The notes beneath the pieces are model-generated. The model ran no database searches. It was not told where the DNA came from and worked only from the letters and a program-made list of their open reading frames with translations. Below are positions 23,129 to 31,824 of a stretch of 64,000 nucleotides of DNA, one piece after another (position 1 is the stretch's first letter; each line of letters starts with the position of its first letter). Location of the stretch: positions 248,001-312,000 of the forward strand of contig NZ_JAVQHL010000003.1 in NCBI RefSeq assembly GCF_032670585.1. The letters are read 5' to 3'. The DNA comes from Ostreiculturibacter nitratireducens. Its GTDB lineage: Bacteria; Pseudomonadota; Alphaproteobacteria; Rhodobacterales; Rhodobacteraceae. The position numbers and the translations under genes are program-made.

Positions 23129-25326
23129 CCGAATTCCATTACGCGAAAGATCCGGACGGCATCGCCACGATCACCTGGGACGTTCCGGGCAAGTCGATGA
23201 ACGTCATGTCCTTCGAGGGTCTCGCCGAACTCGATGAATGCATCGACAGGGCTCTGGCCGACGCAGCCGTCAAGGGCGTGATCATCACCTCGGGCAAGAA
23301 GGACTTCGCGGGGGGGATGGATCTCAACATCCTCGCCCGGATGAGGGATGAGGCAGGTGAGAACCCGGCCCAGGGCCTCTTCGACGGCATCATGCGGATG
23401 CACGGGCTTCTGAGGAAGATCGAGCGCGCCGGAATGGACCCGAAGACGCTGAAGGGCGGCAAGCCGGTCGTCGCGGCGCTTCCGGGCACGGCCGCCGGGA
23501 TCGGGCTCGAGGTGCCTCTGGCCTGCCACCGGATCATCGCGGCGGACAACCCGAAGGCCAAGATCGGTCTGCCGGAGATCATGGTGGGCCTCTTCCCGGG
23601 CGCGGGCGGCACGACGCGGCTCGTCCGCAAGCTCGGGCCGATGGCGGCGGCTCCCTTCCTTCTGGAAGGCAAGATGCAGGAGCCGAAGAAGATGAAGGCC
23701 GCCGGCGTCGTCGACGAGGTCGTGCCCGCCGGTGAGCTTCTCGCCCGCGCGAAGGAATGGGTGCTTTCGGCGAAGGACGCCGACCTCGTGAAGCCCTGGG
23801 ACCAGAAGGGCTACAAGATGCCCGGCGGCGCACCCTATCATCCGGCAGGCTACATGACCTTCGTCGGCGCGAACGCCATGGTCATGGGCCGGACGATGGG
23901 CGTCTACCCGGCGGCGAAGGCGCTGCTGAGCGCGGTCTACGAAGGCGCGCTCGTCCCCTTTGACGCCGCCTTGAGGGTCGAGGCGCGCTGGTTCGTCAAC
24001 GTGCTGATGAACCCCTCCTCCTCCGCGATGATCCGATCGCTCTTCATCAACAAGGAGGCGCTTGAGAAGGGCGCGAACCGTCCCTCGGTGCCCGACCAGT
24101 CCGTCAAGAAGGTCGGCGTCCTCGGTGCCGGGATGATGGGGGCCGGGATCGCCCATGTCTCGGCCAGTGCGGGGATCGAGGTGGTCCTCATCGACGCGAC
24201 GCAGGAGGCAGCCGACCGGGGCAAGGCGCATTCCGAGGCGCTGCTGGACAAGGGCATGAAGCGCGGCAAGGTCACGGCGGAGAAGAAGGAAGAGGTCCTG
24301 TCCCGCATCAGCGCGACGACGGATTACGCCGCGCTCGAGGGCTGCGACCTGATCGTGGAAGCCGTCTTCGAGGACCCGAAGGTGAAGGCCGAGGTAACGG
24401 CAAGGACCGAGGCCGTTGTCGGCGCGGACTGCATCTTCGCCACCAACACCTCGACGCTGCCGATCACTGAACTCGCCAGGGCGTCGAAGCGGCCGGACCA
24501 GTTCATCGGCATCCATTTCTTCTCGCCCGTCGACAAGATGATGCTTGTCGAGATCATCAGGGGCGCCGAGACCGGCGACACGGCGGTTGCCAAGGCGCTC
24601 GACTTCGTCCGCCAGATCCGCAAGACGCCGATCGTGGTGAACGACGCGCGGTTCTTCTACGCGAACCGCTGCATAATCCCCTACATCAACGAAGGCATCC
24701 GGATGGTGAGGGAAGGCGTCGCCCCGGCGCTAATCGAGAACGCGGCGAAGCTTGTCGGCATGCCGCTCGGGCCGCTGCAACTCGTGGACGAGACCTCGAT
24801 CGACCTCGGCGTGAAGATCGCCAAGGCCACCAGGGCCGCGATGGGCGACACCTACCCTGACGGCGAGGTGGACGAGGTGCTGTTCTGGATGGCGGACGAA
24901 GGTCGTCTTGGGCGCAAGGCCAATGCGGGCTTCTACGCCTATGACGAGGCAGGCAAGCGGATCGGCCTTTGGGAGGGGCTGTCCGCGAAATACGCCGAAG
25001 CCGCCGAACAGCCCGACCTTTCGGAGGTCAAGCACCGGCTTCTCTTCTCGCAAGTGCTCGAAGCGGTGCGCGCGCTGGAAGACGGGGTCCTGACCGACAT
25101 ACGCGAGGGCGACGTGGGCGCAATCCTCGGCTGGGGCTTCGCGCCCTGGTCCGGCGGGCCGTTCTCCTGGCTCGACATGCTTGGGGCGGAGCGCGCGGTG
25201 AACCTTTGCAGCGGGCTTGCGGCGAAGTTCGGTCCCCGCTTCGCGGCGCCGGATCTCCTGCGCGAGATGGCCGCGAGAGGCGAGAGCTTCTACGGCCGCT
25301 TCGGCGCCGGAAAGAAGGCGGCCTGA
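23125..25326 (+). CDS. FadB/FadJ-like bifunctional enoyl-CoA hydratase / 3-hydroxyacyl-CoA dehydrogenase
   Basis: A 733-residue multifunctional beta-oxidation enzyme starting at the ATG at 23125 after GGAGGAGG. Residues 1-190 form the crotonase domain (ITSGKKDFAGGMDLNIL, then IGLPEIMVGLFPGAGGTTRL with the catalytic Glu). The NAD-binding domain starts near residue 330 with VGVLGAGMMGAGIAHVSASA. The 3HCDH catalytic part has FIGIHFFSPVDKMMLVEII, and two C-terminal 3HCDH domains follow. It converts enoyl-CoA to 3-ketoacyl-CoA for the thiolase upstream. Its 4-nt overlap with cupin 2 shows coupling. Confidence 0.93.
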   Translation: MTEFHYAKDPDGIATITWDVPGKSMNVMSFEGLAELDECIDRALADAAVKGVIITSGKKDFAGGMDLNILARMRDEAGENPAQGLFDGIMRMHGLLRKIERAGMDPKTLKGGKPVVAALPGTAAGIGLEVPLACHRIIAADNPKAKIGLPEIMVGLFPGAGGTTRLVRKLGPMAAAPFLLEGKMQEPKKMKAAGVVDEVVPAGELLARAKEWVLSAKDADLVKPWDQKGYKMPGGAPYHPAGYMTFVGANAMVMGRTMGVYPAAKALLSAVYEGALVPFDAALRVEARWFVNVLMNPSSSAMIRSLFINKEALEKGANRPSVPDQSVKKVGVLGAGMMGAGIAHVSASAGIEVVLIDATQEAADRGKAHSEALLDKGMKRGKVTAEKKEEVLSRISATTDYAALEGCDLIVEAVFEDPKVKAEVTARTEAVVGADCIFATNTSTLPITELARASKRPDQFIGIHFFSPVDKMMLVEIIRGAETGDTAVAKALDFVRQIRKTPIVVNDARFFYANRCIIPYINEGIRMVREGVAPALIENAAKLVGMPLGPLQLVDETSIDLGVKIAKATRAAMGDTYPDGEVDEVLFWMADEGRLGRKANAGFYAYDEAGKRIGLWEGLSAKYAEAAEQPDLSEVKHRLLFSQVLEAVRALEDGVLTDIREGDVGAILGWGFAPWSGGPFSWLDMLGAERAVNLCSGLAAKFGPRFAAPDLLREMAARGESFYGRFGAGKKAA

Positions 25327-25336
25327 CCGTCGAGAG

Positions 25337-26386
25337 CTAGTCGTCGCCGGCCCGGTCGCGCCTGCGGATCTCGACCCGCTTCATGAGAAGCCTCCGCGCC
25401 AGAGCGGGGTCGATGTCACGCCTTTCGGTCCCGACGATCCGCAGCAGAAGAACCAGACCGTCCAGTCGATCCATGACCTCCGCCGCGCGCGCCTGGTGCC
25501 AGGCCAGCGCCGCGTCATGGAGCCGACCGAGCGTCTCGTCCCGCAGCAGCTCCGCCAGCGCCGCCTGCAAGTCCGGCAGGTGCCGCAGGATCGACGTTTC
25601 CTTGACCGTGTTGAAGTTCCGGTCAACCCAGTAGCCGATGTCGATCGGCTTGCTCGCCCGGTTCGGCAACCCCCGTTCTGACTTGACGAGGAACGACATG
25701 GCCGACTTGACCGAGTAATGGTTGAGGCAGGCAAGCTCCATTCCGGCGGCCTGCCCGTAGGTGATTACGGCCTCGTCCAGAAATTCGGGGCCAAGGCGTT
25801 GGCCCGAACCGTTGGCCCAGACCGGCTCCCGCTTTCCCTTCGCGCGGTCCTTCGGCCGGTGCACGCCGAGCTTCCTGTAAAGCCCGTTGTTGCGGAACAG
25901 GGTCTTGATCTGGCTCGCCTGCCAGGGCGCGTGGCAGGGGAACGGCGCGGCGCGGGTGAATTGCCCGATCACCGGAAGGTCGCACTGATCCACGACCCCG
26001 TTCGATCCGAAGAGCCGCCATGTCAGCGCGATCGCGTCGGCATCGGGCACGGCCGCGACCAGATCCTCGATCCGCCCGTTCCCGGCCTTGACGTTCACGA
26101 ACTCGTCCACGTCGCTGACGAGGATCCAGTCCGCCGTCTCGGTCACCGGGTGCTTTCGCGCGAGGTCGAGCGCCGTCCACTGGACACCCTTCCGCGTCAC
26201 CTTGTCGTTGCGGACATGGGTGACGAGCCCCACCTCCTCCAACCGGTCGAGCATCGCGTCGGTTCCGTCGGAACAGTCGTTCGAGAATGCCAGGAAATGA
26301 TCCACACCGATCATTCGGTGGTAGGCGACCCACTCCAGCAGGTAGGGTGCTTCATCCCGCATGGCGGTGACGATCAGCGTTGTCAC
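25337..26386 (-). CDS. Glycosyltransferase, family 2-like (PF13704-type)
   Basis: A 349-residue cytoplasmic glycosyltransferase. It begins MTTLIVTAMRDEAPYLLEWV, followed by HRMIGVDHFLAFSNDCSDGT, the typical nucleotide-sugar binding start of this family. The metal-binding DxD is in ILVSDVDEFVNV near residues 86-97. A conserved NHYSVKS lies near residue 228. It probably adds sugars to a surface glycan; no other polysaccharide gene is nearby. It converges on the fadB-like gene with only a 10-nt gap and shares no operon. Confidence 0.82.
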   Translation of the reverse strand: MTTLIVTAMRDEAPYLLEWVAYHRMIGVDHFLAFSNDCSDGTDAMLDRLEEVGLVTHVRNDKVTRKGVQWTALDLARKHPVTETADWILVSDVDEFVNVKAGNGRIEDLVAAVPDADAIALTWRLFGSNGVVDQCDLPVIGQFTRAAPFPCHAPWQASQIKTLFRNNGLYRKLGVHRPKDRAKGKREPVWANGSGQRLGPEFLDEAVITYGQAAGMELACLNHYSVKSAMSFLVKSERGLPNRASKPIDIGYWVDRNFNTVKETSILRHLPDLQAALAELLRDETLGRLHDAALAWHQARAAEVMDRLDGLVLLLRIVGTERRDIDPALARRLLMKRVEIRRRDRAGDD

Positions 26387-26465
26387 GAAGACCTCCTCGC
26401 GGCGGGACCCGGGCGCTAGGGCAGGCCTAGCAAAGGCAGCGGGCAGAGGAAAGTCCCGCGCGGGC

Positions 26466-27386
26466 TCACTTGTTGCGCAGGGCGATGACGGTGCCCGCCG
26501 CGAAGATCAGGAGGACGCCGAATATGGCTCGGGCGTTGAGCACCTCGCCCCAGATCGCCCAGCCCCACATCGCGGCCGCTGGCAGGACCATGTATTCGAA
26601 GACCGACACGCGGCTTGCGTCCGCAAGCTGGTAACCCTTCACCATCGCCCCCACGGCGACGAGGGAGCCGGCCGCCTGCACGAATGTCCAGACAAGGAAG
26701 GTCGCGCTCGGAACGACAATGCCGCGAAGGATGAAGCCATCCTCGCCCGCGGGCACGGGAAGGGGCCAGAGGGCGAGGACGGTCATCCCGACCAGCCCGT
26801 AGAAGCCAAGGGCAAGGAAGAAGCCGAGCGTCAGGACCGCCCCGCTTTCACCCTCGCACCAGTCCCGCGTTGCGATGTTGCCCATCGCATAGAGCGCCCC
26901 CGCGAAGACCGGCAGGATGCTCGCGAGCCCGATGGGCGCCTCCTGACCCGGCCCGAGAACGAACAGGACACCAACGAAGCCGATAGCCACCGCGACGAGC
27001 CGGAACGGGCCGATCCTGCGGCCGAAGGCAAAGCGCGAGATCAGGAGGACGAAGATCGGCGCCGTGAACAGGCCCGCCGCCACTTGCGCCACGGGTAGGA
27101 AAGCGAGGGACCCGAAGTAGAACAGCATCGCCGTGCCGTGAACGAGGCTCCGCGCGAGTACGGCGCGGGGGCGGATCGGCCGAAGCTTCAGCCCGAAGGG
27201 TGCCGCGGCCAGCGCGATCAGGACCAGCGCCATCGCCGTCCGCGTCGCGTGGAACTGCCACAGACCGGCCTCGGAGGCGATCAGGCGGACGTAGTTGTCG
27301 GTAAAGCCTATCACCACGGCGTAGACGAGGATCATCCCCGCCGCAGCCAGCGTCCGGCTGCCTCCGATAACCATGGCCATTGACAT
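26466..27386 (-). CDS. DMT-superfamily (EamA) transporter
   Basis: A 306-residue membrane protein with about ten helices, made of two EamA repeats. The start MSMAMVIGGSRTLAAAG at 27386 was chosen over longer versions because the hydrophobic core begins directly afterwards and AGGTGCAGG precedes it. The first repeat contains FHATRTAMALVLIALAA and SLVHGTAMLFYFGSLAFLPV; the second starts near residue 150. Such proteins export metabolites or take up S-adenosylmethionine-like compounds; the substrate is not predictable here. Confidence 0.88.
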   Translation of the reverse strand: MSMAMVIGGSRTLAAAGMILVYAVVIGFTDNYVRLIASEAGLWQFHATRTAMALVLIALAAAPFGLKLRPIRPRAVLARSLVHGTAMLFYFGSLAFLPVAQVAAGLFTAPIFVLLISRFAFGRRIGPFRLVAVAIGFVGVLFVLGPGQEAPIGLASILPVFAGALYAMGNIATRDWCEGESGAVLTLGFFLALGFYGLVGMTVLALWPLPVPAGEDGFILRGIVVPSATFLVWTFVQAAGSLVAVGAMVKGYQLADASRVSVFEYMVLPAAAMWGWAIWGEVLNARAIFGVLLIFAAGTVIALRNK

Positions 27387-27481
27387 CCTGCACCTCTCGC
27401 CCTTTCGGTGCTTTCCAAGAACCCCGGGCCGCGTCAAAATGCGCGTCCGGAAACGACATCGAAATCGACGCGGAGGAGCGT

Positions 27482-29107
27482 ATGGGCTGGCTGAAGGACG
27501 AACGCGGACTTGAGAGACGAACGGCAAATTTCGTGCCGTTGACACCGCTTTCACACCTGATCCGTGCCGCCGACGTCTTCGCAGACCGGACCGCCATGGT
27601 CTACGGATCGCGTCGTTTTTCGTATCCCGAATACTACGGCCGGGTGAGTCGGCTCGCCTCGGCCCTCGCGGGTCGGGGAATCGCCCCCGGTGACGTGGTG
27701 GCGACGCTTCTGCCCAACGTCCCGGCCCAGGCCGAGGCGCATTTCGGGGTGCCGGCCGCAGCCGCCATCCTGAACACGATCAACACGCGGCTCGACGTCG
27801 ACACGGTTGCCTACATCTTCGGCCATGGCGAAGCGAAGATGGTCCTCGTCGACACCGCTCTCCTGCCGCTTGCCGAAGCGGCCATCGCCGCGATGGAGGG
27901 CCCGGGCCCGGAGATCATCGAGGTCGCGGACCCCGAGGCGGGCCACCCGGCCAGCGGCCGCTACACCGAATACGAGGATCTTCTGGCGGAAGGCGATCCG
28001 GCCTTCGACTGGATCATGCCCGAGGACGAATGGGAAAGCCTCGCGCTGAACTACACGTCCGGTACGACGGGGCGGCCGAAGGGCGTCGTCTACCACCACC
28101 GGGGCGCATATCTCATCACGCTCGGCACGGTGATCAGCTGGCGCATGGTGCTCTATCCGAAGCTCCTTACGATCGTGCCGCTCTTCCACTGCAACGGCTG
28201 GTGCCACACCTGGATGATGCCGTCGGTCGGCGGGACGCTGGTCTGCTGCCGCGACATCACGGCGAAGGCGATCTACGACGCCATCGCGGACGAGGGCGTC
28301 ACCCATTTCGGCGGTGCGCCGATCGTCCTGAACATGATCATCAACGCCCGGGCCGAGGACCGCCGTTCCTTCGATCACGTGGTCGAGGTCTTCACGGCCG
28401 GCGCTCCCCCGGCGGCCGCCACGCTGGCCAAGATCGAGCCCCTGGGCTTCAACGTCACCCAGGTCTACGGCCTGACCGAAACCTACGGTCACGTCACCGA
28501 ATGCATCTGGAAGCCCGAATGGGACGGCATCGCCGGCGACGAGCGCGCCGCGCTCAAGGCACGCACCGGGGTCCGGCTGCCAATGATGGAGGCGACGACG
28601 GTCGTCGACGACGATGGCAAGGAGGTCCAGCGCGACGCCCATCACCTCGGCGAGGTCGTGATGCGCGGCAACGCCGTCATGAAGGGCTACTACCGCAACC
28701 CGGAGGCCACCGAGGATGCCTTCAAGGGCGGCTGGTTCCATTCCGGCGACATCGCCTACCTGCACGACGACGGCTACATCAAGATCACCGACCGCGCGAA
28801 GGACATCATCATCTCGGGCGGCGAGAACATCTCCTCCGTCGAGGTGGAAGGGGCTCTCATGCACCACCCTGCCGTCTCGCTCTGCGCCGTCGTCGCGAAG
28901 CCGGACGAAAAATGGGGCGAGGTTCCCTGCGCCTTCGTCGAACTGAAGCCCGGCGAGACCGCCACGGAGGAGGAGCTGATAGCATTCACCCGGACGAAGC
29001 TCGCAGGCTTCAAGACGCCGAAGCGCGTGGTCTTTTCGGAACTTCCGAAAACCTCGACGGGCAAGATCCAGAAGTTCGAGCTTCGGGCCGTCGCGAAGAT
29101 GCTCTGA
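27482..29107 (+). CDS. Acyl-CoA synthetase (AMP-forming), medium-chain/DmdB-like branch
   Basis: A 541-residue ANL ligase starting MGWLKDERGLERRTANFVPL at 27482 after GGAGGAG-like AGGAGCGT. The A3 motif NYTSGTTGRPKGVVYHHRG is near residues 190-208, A5 is QVYGLTETYGH near 332, and the A7-A8 region is FHSGDIAYLHDDGYIKITDR with DIIISGGENISSVEVE. The lysine motif PKTSTGKIQKFELR is at the C-terminus. It activates a fatty or branched-chain/aromatic acid. It lies divergent from the DMT transporter with a 95-nt gap. Confidence 0.9.
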   Translation: MGWLKDERGLERRTANFVPLTPLSHLIRAADVFADRTAMVYGSRRFSYPEYYGRVSRLASALAGRGIAPGDVVATLLPNVPAQAEAHFGVPAAAAILNTINTRLDVDTVAYIFGHGEAKMVLVDTALLPLAEAAIAAMEGPGPEIIEVADPEAGHPASGRYTEYEDLLAEGDPAFDWIMPEDEWESLALNYTSGTTGRPKGVVYHHRGAYLITLGTVISWRMVLYPKLLTIVPLFHCNGWCHTWMMPSVGGTLVCCRDITAKAIYDAIADEGVTHFGGAPIVLNMIINARAEDRRSFDHVVEVFTAGAPPAAATLAKIEPLGFNVTQVYGLTETYGHVTECIWKPEWDGIAGDERAALKARTGVRLPMMEATTVVDDDGKEVQRDAHHLGEVVMRGNAVMKGYYRNPEATEDAFKGGWFHSGDIAYLHDDGYIKITDRAKDIIISGGENISSVEVEGALMHHPAVSLCAVVAKPDEKWGEVPCAFVELKPGETATEEELIAFTRTKLAGFKTPKRVVFSELPKTSTGKIQKFELRAVAKML

Positions 29108-29191
29108 CCCACCCGCGAAGCGCGGATTGTTAGCGGGGCGCGGCTCGGCTATTCTGCTGTCAACAGAGGCAGGAGCAGGCCCGCAACGCGC

Positions 29192-30214
29192 ATGACCGCG
29201 CTTTCCGAATATCAGCGGCTGGAGACGACCGGCCTCTGGCGCGAGGGGCCGGAACGGCAGCGCCGCGAGGTGATCGTGGGATTCCGCGACGCCTCTCTCG
29301 TGCTGTCGGACAGTCGCAACGACGTGCCTCTTTCGCACTGGTCGCTTCCGGCGGTCAGGCGGGTGAACCCCGGAGAGATGCCCGCAATCTACGCGCCAGG
29401 AGACGACGACGGCGAAACGCTGGAACTGACCGACGAGACCATGATCGCCGCGATCGAGAAGGTCCACCGCCTGATCGAGGCGCGCAAGCCGCATCCGGGG
29501 CGGCTGCGGTCGATCCTTCTCGGCGTCGGGCTCGTGACCGTTCTCGGCCTCGGCATCTTCTGGCTGCCGGGGGAGCTTGTCCGCCACACGGCCTCTGTCG
29601 TCCCCTTCGCTAAGCGCAGCGAGATCGGAAAGGCGATTCTGGCGGATGTCGCGCGGATTTCGGGCGCCCCCTGTGCCTCCGGGCCGGGACAGCGCGCGCT
29701 GGCGAGCTTTTCCGAAAGGCTCATCGGCCCGGTCGGGGGCGAACTCGTGATCGTGCCCAGCGCGCTCAGCGGCACGCGGCACCTGCCGGGCAAGATCATC
29801 CTCATGGGCCGCGACCTCGTGGAAGACCATGAATCGCCAGAGGTCGCCGCCGGCTACATCCTCGCCGAACGGCTCCGGGCCGAGGCATCCGATCCCCTCG
29901 AGGAGCTTCTTCACTGGGCAGGCTTCGGCGCCACGTTCCGGCTCCTGACGACAGGCAACCTGCCCGGGGATTCAATCGCGGGCTACGGCGAGGCGCTCCT
30001 CGCGACGCAGCCCGGACGGGTTGCCGACGAGGATCTGCTTGCCTGGTTCGAGGCGGCGGGCGTCCCGTCCTCCCCCTATGCCTACGCCGTGGACATCTCG
30101 GGCGAGAGCGTCCTCGGCCTGATCGAGGCGGATCCGTTCAGATCCGCGCCCCCGCCCGCGCCATTGCTGTCGGACGGGGACTGGGTCTCGCTTCAGGGCA
30201 TCTGCGGCGAATAG
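29192..30214 (+). CDS. Membrane-anchored hypothetical protein with peptidase-like C-terminal region
   Basis: A 340-residue protein with a polar N-terminal third, one membrane helix near residues 107-126 (SILLGVGLVTVLGLGIFWLP), and a periplasmic or cytoplasmic C-terminal domain. That domain has IVPSALSGTRHLPGKIILMG and then a long helix, the arrangement that precedes the zinc helix in M48-type peptidases. However, the expected HExxH is replaced by SPEVAAGYILAE, so no zinc site is visible. Possibly a degenerate, non-catalytic relative. Function unknown. Confidence 0.7.
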   Translation: MTALSEYQRLETTGLWREGPERQRREVIVGFRDASLVLSDSRNDVPLSHWSLPAVRRVNPGEMPAIYAPGDDDGETLELTDETMIAAIEKVHRLIEARKPHPGRLRSILLGVGLVTVLGLGIFWLPGELVRHTASVVPFAKRSEIGKAILADVARISGAPCASGPGQRALASFSERLIGPVGGELVIVPSALSGTRHLPGKIILMGRDLVEDHESPEVAAGYILAERLRAEASDPLEELLHWAGFGATFRLLTTGNLPGDSIAGYGEALLATQPGRVADEDLLAWFEAAGVPSSPYAYAVDISGESVLGLIEADPFRSAPPPAPLLSDGDWVSLQGICGE

Positions 30215-30215
30215 C

Positions 30216-30848
30216 CTATTTCGTGCCGAACATCCGGTCGCCCGCGTCGCCGAGGCCGGGAACGATGTAGCCGTGTTCGTTGAGGTGCGAATCGACCGCC
30301 GCAGTGATGATCGGCACGTCGGGATGCGCCTCCTTCATCCGCGCGACGCCCTCCGGGGCGGCGAGCAGGCAGAGGAACCGGATGTTCGTGGCCCCCGCCT
30401 TTTTCAGAAGATCGACCGCCGCCGCCGAAGAATTCCCGGTAGCGAGCATCGGGTCGACCAGGATCACCAGCCGGTCGTCCAGTTCCGACGGAACCTTGAA
30501 ATAGTACTGCACGGGCTGCAACGTCTCGTGGTCGCGGTAGAGCCCGATGAAGCCGACCCGAGCCGAGGGAACGAGATCGAGGATCCCGTCCAGAAGCCCG
30601 TTGCCCGCCCGCAGGATCGACACGAGAGCGAGCTTCTTTCCCGCGAGCACCGGGACCATCGTCTCGCAGAGGGGTGTCTCGATCGCCCGCATCGTCAGCG
30701 GCATCTCCCGCGTGACCTCATAGGCCAGGAGCTGGCTGATCTCGCGCAGCAGCTGGCGGAAGCCGGCCGTCGAGGTGTTCTTGTCGCGCATGATGCTCAG
30801 CTTGTGCTGCACCAGCGGGTGATTGACCACTGTCAGATGCTCAGACAA
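30216..30848 (-). CDS. upp: Uracil phosphoribosyltransferase
   Basis: A 210-residue salvage enzyme converting uracil and PRPP to UMP. Diagnostic motifs are LTMRAIETPLCETMVPVLAG near residue 51, the PRPP loop VDPMLATGNSSAAAVDLLKK near 132, and the C-terminal uracil-binding YIVPGLGDAGDRMFGTK. The length is normal. It overlaps the adenosine deaminase gene by 8 nt and is the last gene of the cdd-deoA-deoB-add-upp operon. It is separated by one base from the convergent membrane-protein gene. Confidence 0.97.
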   Translation of the reverse strand: MSEHLTVVNHPLVQHKLSIMRDKNTSTAGFRQLLREISQLLAYEVTREMPLTMRAIETPLCETMVPVLAGKKLALVSILRAGNGLLDGILDLVPSARVGFIGLYRDHETLQPVQYYFKVPSELDDRLVILVDPMLATGNSSAAAVDLLKKAGATNIRFLCLLAAPEGVARMKEAHPDVPIITAAVDSHLNEHGYIVPGLGDAGDRMFGTK

Positions 30849-31824
30849 CTTCCTTCTCCAGTCTTTTCAATATCTTGTCACGGGTCTCATCGTCGCAGAA
30901 CGCTGCATCCGCCGCGGTGCGGGCCAGCGACATGAACATCCCTTCGTCCCAGTCGAAGGCTTCGGCGAGCCGCGTGTATTCGCGTTCCATCGAGGTGCCG
31001 AAGAAGGGCGGATCGTCGGTCGAGATCGTGACCTTGACCCCGCGGTCATGGAGTCTGGCGATCGGATGCGCGCGCCACGAGGGATAGAGCCCGAGCGCGA
31101 TGTTCGAGCCCGGGCAGCATTCGAGGACGATGCCCTTCTCGGCCAGTTCGTCGACCAGCGCGAGGTCCTCGATCGCCCGCACGCCGTGACCGACGCGCTC
31201 CACTCGCAGGTCGCGGATCGTGTCGCGGACGCTTTCCGGCCCGCCCCATTCCCCGGCATGGGAGGTGAGCCTCAGCCCCGCCTCGCGCGCCATGTCGAAG
31301 GACCAGGCGAAATCCTTCGGCTTGCCACGCATCTCGTCTCCGGCCATGCCGAAGCCCCGCAGGAAGTCGCCTGCTGTCTCCGCCGCGCAAAGCGCGGTTT
31401 CGCGCGCCTTGTCCGGGCCGAAATGCCGGATGACCGTGGCGATGCCGCGCAGGACGATACCGTCCTTCCGCTCCGCCGCCTCGGCCGCTTCGCGGATGGC
31501 GTGGAGGTATTCGCGCCACGCCGACAGGTCGCGCCCGCCACAAAAATCGGGGGACAGGAAGGATTCCAAGTATATCACGCCGCTGGCCGCGGCCTCCTCC
31601 AGCACGGCGAGCGTCAGGCGGTGATAGTCCTCCGGCGTCCGCAAGGTCCCTGTCGCGGCCTCGTAGACCTTCAGGAATTGCAGGAAATCGCGGAACGCAT
31701 AGTTGCCGCGTTCGTCGAAGATGCCGCCTATGTCCATCTTCTTTTGGGCAGCGAGCCCGCGGATGAAGGCGGGCGGCGCGCCGCCTTCCAGATGATGGTG
31801 AAGTTCCACCTTCGGCAACATCAC
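30841..31824 (-). CDS. add: Adenosine deaminase
   Basis: A 327-residue TIM-barrel enzyme deaminating adenosine (or deoxyadenosine) to inosine. Zinc ligands are in KVELHHHLEGG near residues 5-15; further active-site elements are TSHAGEWGGPESV near 190 and the STDDPPFFGT motif near 270. Adenine deaminase is a possible alternative, but the salvage-operon context favours adenosine. It overlaps deoB upstream by 4 nt and upp downstream by 8 nt, so its stoichiometry is tied to the nucleoside operon. Confidence 0.92.
   Translation of the reverse strand: MMLPKVELHHHLEGGAPPAFIRGLAAQKKMDIGGIFDERGNYAFRDFLQFLKVYEAATGTLRTPEDYHRLTLAVLEEAAASGVIYLESFLSPDFCGGRDLSAWREYLHAIREAAEAAERKDGIVLRGIATVIRHFGPDKARETALCAAETAGDFLRGFGMAGDEMRGKPKDFAWSFDMAREAGLRLTSHAGEWGGPESVRDTIRDLRVERVGHGVRAIEDLALVDELAEKGIVLECCPGSNIALGLYPSWRAHPIARLHDRGVKVTISTDDPPFFGTSMEREYTRLAEAFDWDEGMFMSLARTAADAAFCDDETRDKILKRLEKEVV

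Noticed and set aside
29110..29125. Small CCGCG/CGCGG hairpin after the acyl-CoA synthetase
   Set aside because: Only a 5-bp stem with no T-run; too weak to call a terminator.
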